Below are positions 8,128-15,380 of a DNA stretch of 24,697 bases, one piece after another. A model generated the notes under the pieces. That model was not told the DNA's origin and did not search any database. It saw nothing but the letters and a program-made list of their open reading frames with translations. The DNA lies in assembly GCA_027318915.1 (NCBI GenBank), contig DAHVOH010000050.1, positions 1 to 24,697 on the forward strand. The letters run 5' to 3'. Numbering within the stretch: the stretch's first letter is position 1; every line of letters begins with the position of its first letter. This stretch comes from Clostridiales bacterium. GTDB taxonomy: Bacteria; Bacillota_E; Sulfobacillia; Sulfobacillales; JAIMBI01. The position numbers and the translations under genes are program-made.

Positions 8128-8163
8128 GGGGACGGAGTGACCAGCGCGGTGGTCCACCCCCTG
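8128..8163 (-). promoter_or_regulatory. T-box-like antiterminator sequence in the asnB leader
   Basis: Read on the minus strand toward asnB, three conserved T-box blocks occur in the right order. GGGTGG lies at 8159-8154, ACCGCG at 8150-8145, and CCGTCCCC at 8135-8128. The canonical form is AGGGTGGNACCGCG followed by CGTCCCT; here two extra bases sit between TGG and ACCGCG. T-boxes bind uncharged tRNA and often control asparagine genes in Bacillota. Points against: I could not assign a Stem I or specifier codon with confidence. No T-tracted terminator follows, and the element is about 200 bases from the start codon. The same bases can also form a GACCA/TGGTC hairpin. Confidence 0.4.
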
Positions 8164-8299
8164 TCTCCTTTCGGGGTACCGGGTGTCATTCGCGGGCTCC
8201 GGCGACCCCATGGCTGCGGAGCCTGTGGCTCGCGGGGCTCGAGTCAACCAGCCGGATACGGGGTCTGCCCGGCGGCCGATGCCGGCCGGTTCCGTGCTT

Positions 8300-8330
8300 G
8301 CGGGCGGGATGCTTGACCGAATCCGCCCGC
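8300..8330. repeat. Strong inverted repeat upstream of the rplU promoter
   Basis: GCGGGC (8300-8305), one unpaired G, GGAT (8307-8310), a 10-base loop, then ATCC (8321-8324) and GCCCGC (8325-8330). This forms a 10-base-pair stem with a single bulge. It ends 7 bases before the rplU -35 hexamer, so it could be an operator. In RNA from the minus strand it could be a leader hairpin. There is no T tract, so it is not a classical terminator. Confidence 0.55.
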
Positions 8331-8337
8331 ACGGAGT

Positions 8338-8366
8338 TTGACAAGGACCGGGGGCGGTGCTAGCAT
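8338..8366 (+). promoter_or_regulatory. sigma-A type promoter of the rplU-prp-rpmA operon
   Basis: A perfect TTGACA (8338-8343), a 17-base spacer and TAGCAT (8361-8366), about 38 bases before the rplU start. The -10 lies in the palindrome TGCTAGCA, so a TATGCT hexamer can also be read on the other strand, but without a matching -35. It probably drives the ribosomal-protein block and perhaps read-through into spo0B-obgE. Confidence 0.75.
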
Positions 8367-8403
8367 AGCGCGCGGAGTTTCTCTCGCATCCGGGAGGTTT
8401 TTC

Positions 8404-8733
8404 ATGTACGCGGTGGTGGAAACCGGCGGCCGTCAATACAACGTGCAGCCGGGCAAACAGATTGTGGTGGAGAAATTGCCGGTGGCGGCCGGCACCATCA
8501 TCGCCTTCGAGCGTCTGCTTTTGGTGGTGGATGATGCAGGCCAGGCTCACGTCGGTCAGCCCTACGTGCCGGGAGCGCGGGCGGTGGCCACCGTGGTGAG
8601 CCAGGAGCGGGCGAAAAAGATTCTGGTTTTCAAGTACAAGCCCAAGAAGAACTATCGCCGGCGCCAGGGCCATCGCCAGTCCCAGAGCCGGTTGCTCATC
8701 GACCGTATCGAGTTGCCCGCGTTGTCTTCCTGA
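8404..8733 (+). CDS. rplU: 50S ribosomal protein L21
   Basis: A 109-residue protein beginning MYAVVETGGRQYNVQ, the standard L21 N-terminus. It carries the C-terminal basic signature KILVFKYKPKKNYRRRQGH, in which RRRQGHRQ contacts 23S rRNA. L21 binds 23S rRNA with L20 in the large subunit. The ATG at 8404 follows GGGAGG; the longer upstream frame is rejected because it adds 22 non-homologous residues and would begin at the promoter. It heads the rplU-prp-rpmA operon, with 9 bases between its stop and prp. Confidence 0.96.
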   Translation: MYAVVETGGRQYNVQPGKQIVVEKLPVAAGTIIAFERLLLVVDDAGQAHVGQPYVPGARAVATVVSQERAKKILVFKYKPKKNYRRRQGHRQSQSRLLIDRIELPALSS

Positions 8734-8742
8734 GCGCCGGAA

Positions 8743-9072
8743 ATGGTGCGCATTGGAGTGGTCTTTGACCACGGACAGACGCGCCGCCTGACCGTGAGCG
8801 GGCATGCCGGGCAAGCCGACCCGGGATTTGACATCGTGTGCGCCGGCGTTTCGGCTTTGGTGGAGACGTTGCGGGTGGGACTGGAGCAGGTGGCGCCCGG
8901 AGGCGCGCGGTGCACCGTCGCGCCCGGCCGCGCGGTGTTTGACATGGCGGCCGAGGCCTCGGCGGCGCAGCGGGCGGTGGTGGATACCATCGTGGCCGGG
9001 TTGCGGGATTTGGCCGGGAGTTATCCCAAGTTTGTCGCGTTTGAAGCGGGTCGCGGGGGAGAGGAAGACTGA
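8743..9072 (+). CDS. prp: Ribosomal-processing cysteine protease Prp (YsxB)
   Basis: A 109-residue protein with the diagnostic motif SGHAG ... [12 protein letters not shown]. The catalytic dyad is His21 and Cys33. In Staphylococcus aureus and relatives, Prp removes a short N-terminal extension from L27 that would otherwise block the peptidyl-transferase centre. The gene sits between rplU and rpmA, its usual position, and ends one base before the rpmA start codon. The rpmA product here carries such an extension. The ATG at 8743 has a weak ribosome site (GGAA), so translation may depend on rplU; a GTG at 8746 is an alternative. Confidence 0.93.
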   Translation: MVRIGVVFDHGQTRRLTVSGHAGQADPGFDIVCAGVSALVETLRVGLEQVAPGGARCTVAPGRAVFDMAAEASAAQRAVVDTIVAGLRDLAGSYPKFVAFEAGRGGEED

Positions 9073-9073
9073 C

Positions 9074-9352
9074 ATGGAACTTCAGCTGTTTGCGCACAAA
9101 AAGGGCGGCGGCAGTTCGCGCAACGGCCGCGACTCCAATCCGCAGTATCTCGGCGTGAAGCGTCACGACGGCCAGTGGGTGTCGGCCGGCAGCATCATTG
9201 TGCGCCAGCGGGGCACGCACTTTCATCCCGGCCGCAATGTCGGCTTGGGCCGCGACTATACGTTGTACGCCTTGGTGCCCGGGAAGGTTTCGTTCCACGG
9301 TGGGCGCCTGTCGCGCCGCTACGTCAGTGTGGAGGGTGACGAGGCCACCTAA
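9074..9352 (+). CDS. rpmA: 50S ribosomal protein L27 with Prp-cleavable N-terminal extension
   Basis: A 92-residue L27 with the typical core [20 protein letters not shown] and [15 protein letters not shown]. The N-terminus [14 protein letters not shown] has the Bacillota extension (consensus near LxLQFFAxKKG) instead of beginning MAHKKGGGS. By analogy with S. aureus, Prp should cut after Phe6 to expose AHKKGGG, the tail that reaches the peptidyl-transferase centre. The site reads LQLF here where most relatives have LQFF. ATG 9074 lies two bases after the prp stop and is preceded by GGGAGAGGAA. Confidence 0.96.
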   Translation: MELQLFAHKKGGGSSRNGRDSNPQYLGVKRHDGQWVSAGSIIVRQRGTHFHPGRNVGLGRDYTLYALVPGKVSFHGGRLSRRYVSVEGDEAT

Positions 9353-9388
9353 AGCAGCCTTTGTCCCTCCGTTCGGCAGGGGGATGAC

Positions 9389-9985
9389 ATGCCGTCAACC
9401 GGCCGCCCCGTGGCCATTCCCGAGTCCCGCACCGCGACGCCCCGCGCAGCGGGGATGGCGGCGGGACTTCTTTGGCGTCGGCTGGTTGCCTGCCGCGGCG
9501 CCCGCCTGATTGGATATGAACGGCACCGCTACCAAAACTTCCTCCAGGTGGTGGGCGGATGGCTGGAGCTGGGCCATCCGGACCGGGCGGCCCAGTACTT
9601 GGTCGGTCTACTGGAAGACGAAGCGCGGCGGACGGCGGCGCTCCGGCAGGTGCCGCTCTGGGCACAACTAGAATTGGTGAATCTCGAAGCGCGGGCCGCC
9701 GAGCGGGGAGGCCGGATTCGCTGGAGCCTCGCCGGCACGCGGACGCGAACGCTGGTGGGGCTCCTGGTGACGGTGGGCACCGTGCTGGAATGGCACGCGC
9801 GCTGCGGCCGCGCCGTGGACCTGACGGCGGAGACCAGTCCGGCGGGGTTTCGGGTCGCGTGGCCCGGGCGGGGATGCTGCGAGGCGCCGCGGCCATGGCC
9901 GGGGTGCCGGGTGGCCTGTGAGGCCGACGTGACCAGCATAGGCTGGCGGTGGCAGGAGGAAGGGGTGGCGGATGTTCGTCGATGA
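9389..9985 (+). CDS. spo0B: Spo0B-like sporulation phosphotransferase
   Basis: A 198-residue protein lying between rpmA and obgE, exactly the place of spo0B in Bacillus. The segment ERHRYQNFLQVVGGWLELG (residues 44-62) aligns with the Spo0B helix RHDWMNKLQ. His46 corresponds to the phosphoacceptor His30, and Asn50, Leu52 and Gln53 are also shared. The rest is a long helical hairpin followed by a small C-terminal alpha/beta domain (about 105-190) resembling a degenerate kinase ATP-binding domain without recognisable N or G boxes. Spo0B relays phosphate from Spo0F to Spo0A. ATG 9389 follows GGGGGAT; an internal ATG at 9455 is an alternative, because residues 1-22 look unstructured. Its 3' end overlaps obgE by 14 bases, which suggests coupling. 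Overall similarity is low; the call rests on the helix motif and synteny. Confidence 0.7.
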   Translation: MPSTGRPVAIPESRTATPRAAGMAAGLLWRRLVACRGARLIGYERHRYQNFLQVVGGWLELGHPDRAAQYLVGLLEDEARRTAALRQVPLWAQLELVNLEARAAERGGRIRWSLAGTRTRTLVGLLVTVGTVLEWHARCGRAVDLTAETSPAGFRVAWPGRGCCEAPRPWPGCRVACEADVTSIGWRWQEEGVADVRR

Positions 9986-11279
9986 GGCGCGCATCTATTT
10001 GGAAGCGGGCCGGGGCGGCGACGGCGCGGTGGCTTTTCGGCGCGAAAAGTATGTGCCCCAGGGCGGGCCCTCCGGCGGCGACGGCGGCCGGGGCGGCGAC
10101 ATCGTGCTGAGGGTGGACTCGGGGCTCAGCACGCTCATGGACTTTCGTCAGAAGACCCATTTTCGCGCCGCTCACGGCGAAGCGGGCGGGGCGTCCAACC
10201 GGTCCGGCCGCCACGGTCCCGACCTTATCATCGCGGTGCCGCCGGGCACGATGGTGCTGACGGAGGATGGGCGGCTGCTGGCGGACCTGACGGCGCCCGG
10301 CCAGGAAGAGGTGTTGGCCCGTGGCGGTCGCGGCGGCCGCGGGAACGCCCGATTTGCCAGTTCCACCCATCGCGTGCCGCGGATTGCCGAGCGCGGGCAG
10401 CCGGGCGAGCAGTTGTGGGTGCGGCTGGAGCTGACCCTGCTGGCCGACGTGGGCCTGGTGGGCTATCCCAACGCGGGCAAGTCCACGCTCATCAGTCGGG
10501 TGAGCCAATCACGGCCGCGCGTGGCCGATTATCCGTTCACCACGCTGGTTCCGAACCTGGGCGTGGTGGCCCAGTACGGGGCTCCCTTCGTCATCGCCGA
10601 CGTGCCCGGCCTCATTGAAGGCGCCCATCGTGGAGCGGGCCTCGGCCATACCTTTCTCCGCCACCTCAAGCGCACGCGGCTGCTGCTGCACTTAGTTGAC
10701 TGCTCCCCGCTCACGGGTCGGGATCCGGTGGCCGACTACCATGCCATTCGACGCGAGCTGGAGGCGTTCTCCGAAGAGCTGGCCGCCCGTCCGGAGATGG
10801 TGGTGGCCACCAAGCAGGATCTGACCGGCGCGGCGCAAGGATGGGAGGCGCTGGCAGAGCGGCTGGAGGTCCCCGTGTACGCCGTCTCCGCCGTCACCGG
10901 GCAGGGGGTGGCGGAGCTGATGGGGGCGGTGGCGACGCGCTTACAGGCCATGCCGCCACCCGCCGTGGAACGGCCGCTGCCGGTCATTCGCCCGCGGGTG
11001 CGGGGGCTCGAGCTGGCCCGAGAGGACGACGGAGCCTGGCGACTATTGGGCGATGCCGAGGAGCGCGCCGCCATGACCCAGTGGGGCAGTCGGGAGGCCG
11101 AAGAGTATCTCGCCGAGTATCTGCGCCGGCGGGGCGTGGGACCCATGCTGCGGCGGGCGGGCCTGGAGGATGGGACGACGGTGCGCATTGGGCCCGGCGT
11201 CCTGGTGTACGGCGAAGGCACGTTGTGGCCGCCGTCGCAGTGGGAGCGGGCACCGCATCTCGCGCCGCCGGGTGGATAA
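9972..11279 (+). CDS. obgE: Obg-family GTPase with OCT domain
   Basis: A 435-residue GTPase. The N-terminal Obg fold (1-157) shows the glycine-rich repeats GGDGAVAFRREKYVPQGGP and GGRGGRGNARFASSTH. The GTPase domain has G1 GYPNAGKS (164-171), switch I with TT (190-191), G3 DVPGLIEGA (210-218), G4 TKQD (280-283) and G5 SAVTG (306-310). The C-terminal OCT domain covers about 350-425 (GDAEERAAMTQWGSREAEEYL). Obg binds the 50S subunit and links ribosome assembly, ppGpp and, in Bacillus, entry to sporulation, which suits its overlap with spo0B. G4 has Thr where many family members have Asn; TKxD also occurs in related GTPases. ATG 9972 follows AGGAGGAAGGGG. Confidence 0.96.
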   Translation: MFVDEARIYLEAGRGGDGAVAFRREKYVPQGGPSGGDGGRGGDIVLRVDSGLSTLMDFRQKTHFRAAHGEAGGASNRSGRHGPDLIIAVPPGTMVLTEDGRLLADLTAPGQEEVLARGGRGGRGNARFASSTHRVPRIAERGQPGEQLWVRLELTLLADVGLVGYPNAGKSTLISRVSQSRPRVADYPFTTLVPNLGVVAQYGAPFVIADVPGLIEGAHRGAGLGHTFLRHLKRTRLLLHLVDCSPLTGRDPVADYHAIRRELEAFSEELAARPEMVVATKQDLTGAAQGWEALAERLEVPVYAVSAVTGQGVAELMGAVATRLQAMPPPAVERPLPVIRPRVRGLELAREDDGAWRLLGDAEERAAMTQWGSREAEEYLAEYLRRRGVGPMLRRAGLEDGTTVRIGPGVLVYGEGTLWPPSQWERAPHLAPPGG

Positions 11280-11349
11280 AATTTTCCAGCACTGTCAAGG
11301 GGATTTCGGCAGGAAATTTGCGGTATGTCGCGAATATGGGTCGGTGAAG

Positions 11350-11991
11350 ATGGGAGCGAACAGTCGGGCGATCGGCTTGATGGGTGGGACGTTTAACCCC
11401 ATTCATTACGGGCATCTGGTGGCGGCGGAAACGGCACGGGACGCGTTCGCGCTGGACCGGGTCATCTTTGTTCCCGCCGGACAACCGCCTCACAAATCGA
11501 GAACGGTCGCCGCGGCTGAGCACCGGTACTTGATGACATTCTTGGCGACGGCGTCCAACAGACGGTTCGACACGTCCCGGGTGGAAATCGAGCGGCCCGG
11601 CCCTTCGTACACCAGCGATACGCTGGCCCACTTTCATGCCTCAGACCCGGACGCGCGCTGGTATTTCATCACCGGGGCAGATGCGGTGATGGAGATTGCC
11701 GGGTGGCATGCGGCCGAGGATATCTTCCGATATGCCGAGGTGATAGCGGCGAGCCGTCCCGGATATGCGTTGCGGTTACAGGAGCTGGAGCCGGCCTTGG
11801 GCGAGAAACTCTGCAAAGTCCACCATTTGGAGGTTCCCGCGCTGGCCATCTCTTCCAGTGACATTCGTGCACGCGTGATGCAGGGCTTGTCAATCCGGTA
11901 CCTGGTGCCGGAGGCGGTCGAAAACTATATCCGGAAGTGCGGTCTCTATCAGTCGCAACGGGAGGCGTGGCATCCCGAGCCGGGCGCATAG
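11350..11991 (+). CDS. nadD: Nicotinate-nucleotide adenylyltransferase
   Basis: A 213-residue nucleotidyltransferase that joins nicotinate mononucleotide and ATP to deamido-NAD in NAD synthesis. The signature GLMGGTFNPIHYGHL (residues 9-23) contains the HxGH-type motif, VPAGQPPHK binds substrate, and SSSDIRARV near the C-terminus is the ISSTxIR motif. I chose ATG 11350; an in-frame GTG at 11344 is possible and neither has a strong ribosome site. The upstream extension to 11170 overlaps obgE in another frame and is rejected. The 70 bases before it are AT-richer than their surroundings. In most Bacillota nadD is followed directly by yqeK and rsfS, but here 3.4 kb of other genes intervene. Confidence 0.95.
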   Translation: MGANSRAIGLMGGTFNPIHYGHLVAAETARDAFALDRVIFVPAGQPPHKSRTVAAAEHRYLMTFLATASNRRFDTSRVEIERPGPSYTSDTLAHFHASDPDARWYFITGADAVMEIAGWHAAEDIFRYAEVIAASRPGYALRLQELEPALGEKLCKVHHLEVPALAISSSDIRARVMQGLSIRYLVPEAVENYIRKCGLYQSQREAWHPEPGA

Positions 11992-12006
11992 CGCCGGAGC
12001 GCGGGA

Positions 12007-12012
12007 TATACT
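12007..12012 (+). promoter_or_regulatory. possible -10 element for the RRM gene
   Basis: TATACT (12007-12012) sits in an AT island rare in this window, followed by a second TATACA (12012-12017). No acceptable -35 hexamer lies 16-18 bases upstream, so the call is weak. It would give a leader of roughly 120 bases, a length seen in some cold-induced RNA-binding protein genes. Confidence 0.3.
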
Positions 12013-12140
12013 ATACATCCAGAGTCAGGCTGTTTCCCAGTACTTCGGGTCCTTCATCTCCTGCGGGGATCGGTGACCGGGGCCTGGGTTCCTGGCCGGG
12101 TGCCTGAGGTATGCAACCCACAGGAGGTGGATGGATCTCA

Positions 12141-12398
12141 ATGGCCCGGACCCTTTATGTTGGCAATCTCCCCTGGTCGACGACTGAGGATGATTTGGTG
12201 CAGGCGTTCTCGCAGCACGCGCAGGTCGTCTCCGCGCGAATCATCACCGACCGGGAGACTGGGCGGTCTCGGGGCTTCGGATTTGTCGAGGTGGCTGACG
12301 AGGATGCCGAGAAAGCCGTGGAGGCTTTGAACGGCACCAACTTGGGTGGCCGCGACATTATTGTGAACGAAGCGCGCCCCCGTCAGAGCCAGTACTGA
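12141..12398 (+). CDS. Small RRM-domain RNA-binding protein
   Basis: An 85-residue protein that is a single RNA recognition motif. RNP2 is LYVGNL (residues 5-10) and RNP1 is RGFGFVEV (44-51), with the aromatic residues that stack on RNA bases. The short basic tail ARPRQSQY lacks the glycine-rich extension of plant and cyanobacterial relatives. Such proteins act as RNA chaperones, often at low temperature; the function here is inferred. ATG 12141 is the only start that fits the fold. The perfect AGGAGGT (12122-12128) is 12 bases upstream, rather far, and lies 2 bases before an out-of-frame ATG at 12131 that opens an 18-codon ORF. The gene is a single-gene unit closed by a strong terminator. 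It interrupts the usual nadD-yqeK neighbourhood. Confidence 0.9.
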   Translation: MARTLYVGNLPWSTTEDDLVQAFSQHAQVVSARIITDRETGRSRGFGFVEVADEDAEKAVEALNGTNLGGRDIIVNEARPRQSQY

Positions 12399-12429
12399 GA
12401 AAAAGCCCCCGCGCTAGGGGGCTTTTTCT
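12397..12429. terminator. Strong intrinsic terminator, probably bidirectional
   Basis: A perfect 12-base-pair stem: G-AAAAA-G-CCCCC (12399-12410) pairs with GGGGG-C-TTTTT-C (12417-12428) around the loop GCGCTA. The T tract ends the RRM transcript; the mirror-image A tract gives a T tract on the minus strand, so it may also end the cupin transcript coming from the right. It overlaps the RRM stop codon. Confidence 0.93.
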
Positions 12430-12763
12430 GTTTGTCGCCCGGCGTGCGGCTTGCCCGCCGGGGCCCAAGCCCCCGGAACCCGGGGCGGAGCCGGACCAAG
12501 CAAGGCAAGCGGAGACATGACCGGTCCGTCGGCTGCTCTGCCGCGTCCACCGGCAAACCACCCGGTCCGGCGCCCGTGGCGCAACCCCTTGGTACTGTCC
12601 TGGCGGCCCGCCGGGAATCGGACCGTGGGGTGTGGCGTCAGCGGGTTCCGCGGGGCGGGCGGGGCCGTCGACGGCCGCGCCGGTCTGTTCGCGGAAACAT
12701 CCTCGTGGAGGAGTCGGCCCTGTTCCGTTGCCCGGCGTGCGCCGAGCGTTGGCCGCCGGATGG
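12430..12763. other. Gene-free stretch between the RRM terminator and the cupin
   Basis: I see no supportable gene here. Open frames on both strands give Arg/Pro/Gly-rich products typical of non-coding high-GC DNA. One plus-strand frame ends LFRCPACAERWPPDG at 12767, which resembles half of a zinc ribbon, but it lacks a second CxxC and a ribosome site. The stretch may be eroded sequence or the 3' untranslated end of the cupin transcript. Confidence 0.5.
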
Positions 12764-13129
12764 TTAGGTGCGCGCGAAGCCAAGCCTTACCCAGGTTTCA
12801 GCTTCGCCGGCGGCCGGTCGGCAGACCGCCCGCAGCACCAACTCGGCGTCCGTGTCGTTCCAGGGGTTGACGTGGACGGTGCCGGTCGGCACAACCACGG
12901 ACTGGCCGACCGCCAGCACCCCTTCTTGGCCGGCCAGGGTATAGCGGGCCACACCCTTCAGCACCTGAAACTCCTGCGTCTGATCGGCGTGGCTGTGCTC
13001 CGGCAGCCGGCCCCCTCGGCCGGGCAGCGTCAGCTGATAGACCAAAATGCCGTCGGGCCGTCCGTCCCATGACTCCACCCGGATCCGCGCACCCGTCGGA
13101 TGCACCAGCACATCACCCGCTTGAAACAT
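12764..13129 (-). CDS. Single-domain cupin protein
   Basis: A 121-residue beta-barrel protein with both cupin motifs. Motif 1 is PEHSHADQTQEFQVLKG, with His45, His47 and Glu53 as likely metal ligands. Motif 2 is GQSVVVPTGTVHVNPWN, with His86. Single cupins of this size are often metal-dependent dioxygenases, isomerases or small-molecule sensors; the substrate cannot be inferred. The ATG at 13129 is preceded on its strand by AGAAGGA at a slightly long spacing. It lies 140 bases downstream of the STAND-type regulator in the same direction, so it may be in the same transcript or its target. A TTGAAA in the gap lacks a good -10. Confidence 0.85.
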   Translation of the reverse strand: MFQAGDVLVHPTGARIRVESWDGRPDGILVYQLTLPGRGGRLPEHSHADQTQEFQVLKGVARYTLAGQEGVLAVGQSVVVPTGTVHVNPWNDTDAELVLRAVCRPAAGEAETWVRLGFART

Positions 13130-13269
13130 GGGTCACCACATCCTTCTCTGAAAGTCGGGGCAGCGGGCATGGCCCGTTCCCAATCCCACCTTAGGCGTAC
13201 CCGGGTCTCTCGGCGTTTCAATTTTGTGCCGTCTGTGTGCCAGTGGCGGCGCCCGGCGCGGATGGGTGG

Positions 13270-15330
13270 TCAGCGGGGTGAAGCCGCGTTCCGGGCCGAG
13301 GTTTCGGGCAGCCTGTGGGCCAGTTCGGTCCAGGCTTCCGCGAGTTGCTGCAGGCCGGCGCGGCGGTGACGATAGTAGGTGGTCCGGCTCATGTGGAGGG
13401 TCAGTGCGACGGCATCAACGCTGGAGCCGACGTGGAGAAACGTGGAGCGCAGCACCGCCTGGGTGTCTCGGGTCAGCGGCGCCGGGGGCGGGTCCTGTTC
13501 CAACAGCTGCTTCAGGCGCTGTTGGATGGTGGCGGGCGCCCAATGCAGCCCGTGGGAACGCGCCAGCCGGGACAGGCGCCGCGGTTGGTGCCAAGCGCGC
13601 AGCAGGGCCTCCAAAGTCGCGGGGTCCAGGCGCTGGACTAGGGATGCATGCGCTCTGCGCTCCAGAAACCGGGCGAGCGCCAGAAAACCCTGTCCGCGTT
13701 TGTCGGCCTCCAGGATTTCCGCTTCTCGACCGGTCTCGGGATCCCGGATGAGTCGCCGGGCCAGACCCAACTGGGACACCGTGGCTTTGAAGACCGGATC
13801 GGTGGAGCTGAGCCAGATGCGGACACCGCCGCCAACGCCGACCAACGCGTCAAATAACACCAAACCCGCCACATCTTCCGCTCGGTAGCGGGGAGGGGCG
13901 GCCCGGAAGCAGAAGAAAACGGTCAGACACGTGTCGGCTTCGGTTTCGGGCAAGGTCTCATAGCGCTGCCAGTCGTCGGGCCAGGCACGAACCCAGCCGG
14001 GCAGGTAGCGGTGAACCAGGGGCATGGTGGAGCGGGCGAGCCAGAGGGCGGCCCAGAATCCAATGGGCCGACCGTCCGCGCTGCGCACTACACGTATGCT
14101 GCCGGGCGCCTGTTCGGCCATGGCCTCCAAGAGCGGGTGGTGGTGTTCCGGGGCTAAAAACTCAATGTGCGGCGTGGCGGGCACCAGCGCATGGAGGGCG
14201 GGAAGGTCGCCCGGTCTCAACCCGGTGCCGCCGGACTGCTCGTCGACCGCTCGCCAGTCGAACCAGGGATACGCGGGAACCTGCTCACGGTACAAATCGA
14301 GGAAGAGCGCGGAGGTGCGCCGGCGTGTAGCCTCGTCGGCTCCCTCGCGTCGCCGGCCCAATACCTCGATCGCGGTTCGACGCAGTTGACGGAAGTGGTC
14401 CGGGTCACGCTGGCAGAGATCGCTCAACCAGACTTTGCGCACCGCGTCGTGCAGGCGTAGACCCAGCGGCCCGACCGACACGAACGACAGGGCCGCGAGC
14501 CGGTGATAGGTGAGGGCATCAAGCGGATGACCGGCGAGCTCGCTCAGGGTGGGCAAATCGGCCTCTTGCACCACCGCCAGAATATCCAGCCATTCGGCCC
14601 AGGATTCCGCCACCACCTCCCGAATCAGGCGGGCGGTCACTGCTTGAAACACCTCCGGCAACCGGTGCGGCTCGGAGCGCACCACGTCAGCGGCCATGGC
14701 CAGGCTCAAAGGATGGCCGCCCGATTGGCGATAGAGGGGATAGCTCCATCGGTCCCCGTCCACGCCGCGGCGGGTGAGGTATTCCTGCACCTCGCCGACG
14801 GTGAAGGAACTGAGGTGCCAGGTGTCAAAGCGGTCAAGCCACAGCGGATCGGTGGTCCATTCCCACCAGCCCTGACGCCGCGAGGCCAGCATCACCAGCA
14901 GGCGTGCGGAGCGGAGGCCGGGGAGGAAGGCCGTTCGGAGCCATTCCCCGGTCAGTGCCAGGTCTTCGGCATTGTCAATCAGCAAAAGGGACCGTCGGTT
15001 CGCAAATAGAGCATGGAGGGCGGCGCCGTCGAGCGGCGTCTGGGCGGTGACCGACGGCACGGCGGCTCCCTCCGCCAGAAACGTCAGATAATCGACAAAG
15101 GCTCGCGGCGTGTTGGTGTAGCGGCCGTCGACCAGCCATGCGGTCTGACCGGCTTGCCGGGCGTCCCGGGCCAGCTGGGCCAATAACGTGGTCTTGCCGA
15201 CACCCGAAGGACCCTGGACCGCTACGATGCGGACCAATGGAACATCGCCGGCCAGCCAACCGGCCAGCCACCGGCGCTCGACCTGCCGGCCGACGACGAA
15301 CCCGTCCTCACCCCGGTACAGACTGGTCAC
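13270..15330 (-). CDS. Large STAND/LAL-type ATPase regulator with C-terminal helix-turn-helix
   Basis: A protein of up to 686 residues. It opens with FVVGRQVE, as in MalT/LAL-type STAND proteins. Walker A GPSGVGKTT is at 40-48, Walker B LLLIDNAED at 115-123 (Asp119), and a sensor-like LASRR follows. A winged-helix/LHDAVR region of STAND type covers about 225-310. The middle part (about 395-560) carries features reminiscent of a GNAT-like domain (DGRPIGFWAAL, then VLFDALVGVGGGVRIWLS), unproven. The last 60 residues hold a helix-turn-helix (DAVALTLHMSRTTYYRHRRAGL). It is probably a signal-dependent transcription regulator. Start problem: the GTG at 15330 is fused to its own ribosome site (AAGGAG-GTG), whereas CTG at 15321 is spaced 6 bases from AAGGAGGTG; a stop lies just upstream. 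It lies upstream of the cupin and divergent from yqeK. Confidence 0.85.
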   Translation of the reverse strand: MTSLYRGEDGFVVGRQVERRWLAGWLAGDVPLVRIVAVQGPSGVGKTTLLAQLARDARQAGQTAWLVDGRYTNTPRAFVDYLTFLAEGAAVPSVTAQTPLDGAALHALFANRRSLLLIDNAEDLALTGEWLRTAFLPGLRSARLLVMLASRRQGWWEWTTDPLWLDRFDTWHLSSFTVGEVQEYLTRRGVDGDRWSYPLYRQSGGHPLSLAMAADVVRSEPHRLPEVFQAVTARLIREVVAESWAEWLDILAVVQEADLPTLSELAGHPLDALTYHRLAALSFVSVGPLGLRLHDAVRKVWLSDLCQRDPDHFRQLRRTAIEVLGRRREGADEATRRRTSALFLDLYREQVPAYPWFDWRAVDEQSGGTGLRPGDLPALHALVPATPHIEFLAPEHHHPLLEAMAEQAPGSIRVVRSADGRPIGFWAALWLARSTMPLVHRYLPGWVRAWPDDWQRYETLPETEADTCLTVFFCFRAAPPRYRAEDVAGLVLFDALVGVGGGVRIWLSSTDPVFKATVSQLGLARRLIRDPETGREAEILEADKRGQGFLALARFLERRAHASLVQRLDPATLEALLRAWHQPRRLSRLARSHGLHWAPATIQQRLKQLLEQDPPPAPLTRDTQAVLRSTFLHVGSSVDAVALTLHMSRTTYYRHRRAGLQQLAEAWTELAHRLPETSARNAASPR

Positions 15331-15374
15331 CTCCTTGGCGATCTTCTGCGCTCAACAGGTACCGGTACGCCTCC

Positions 15375-15380
15375 AGCATA
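15375..15380 (-). promoter_or_regulatory. possible extended -10 promoter of the STAND regulator
   Basis: On the minus strand TG-C-TATGCT forms an extended -10 element with the hexamer at 15380-15375, about 45 bases before the regulator start. The -35 region is poor, as is allowed with extended -10 elements. Such a weak promoter would suit a low-level regulator. Confidence 0.35.

Larger units (their letters stand above)
7929..8403. other. Divergent intergenic region between asnB and rplU
   Basis: This stretch holds no convincing gene; the open frames crossing it have no family features. It contains the asnB ribosome site and palindrome, the T-box-like blocks, and a distant pair of 10-base inverted arms (GGCATGGGCG at 8033-8042 and CGCCCATGCC at 8112-8121). 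It also holds a stable inverted repeat at 8300-8330 and the rplU promoter. No convincing asnB promoter with both hexamers was found on the minus strand. Confidence 0.7.

Noticed and set aside
8059..9075. Minus-strand frame across rplU and prp
   Set aside because: It is antisense to two ribosomal-operon genes and has no recognisable domain.
12432..12767. Plus-strand frame ending LFRCPACAERWPPDG
   Set aside because: It looks like half a zinc ribbon, but only one CxxC is present, there is no ribosome site, and the rest is low-complexity.
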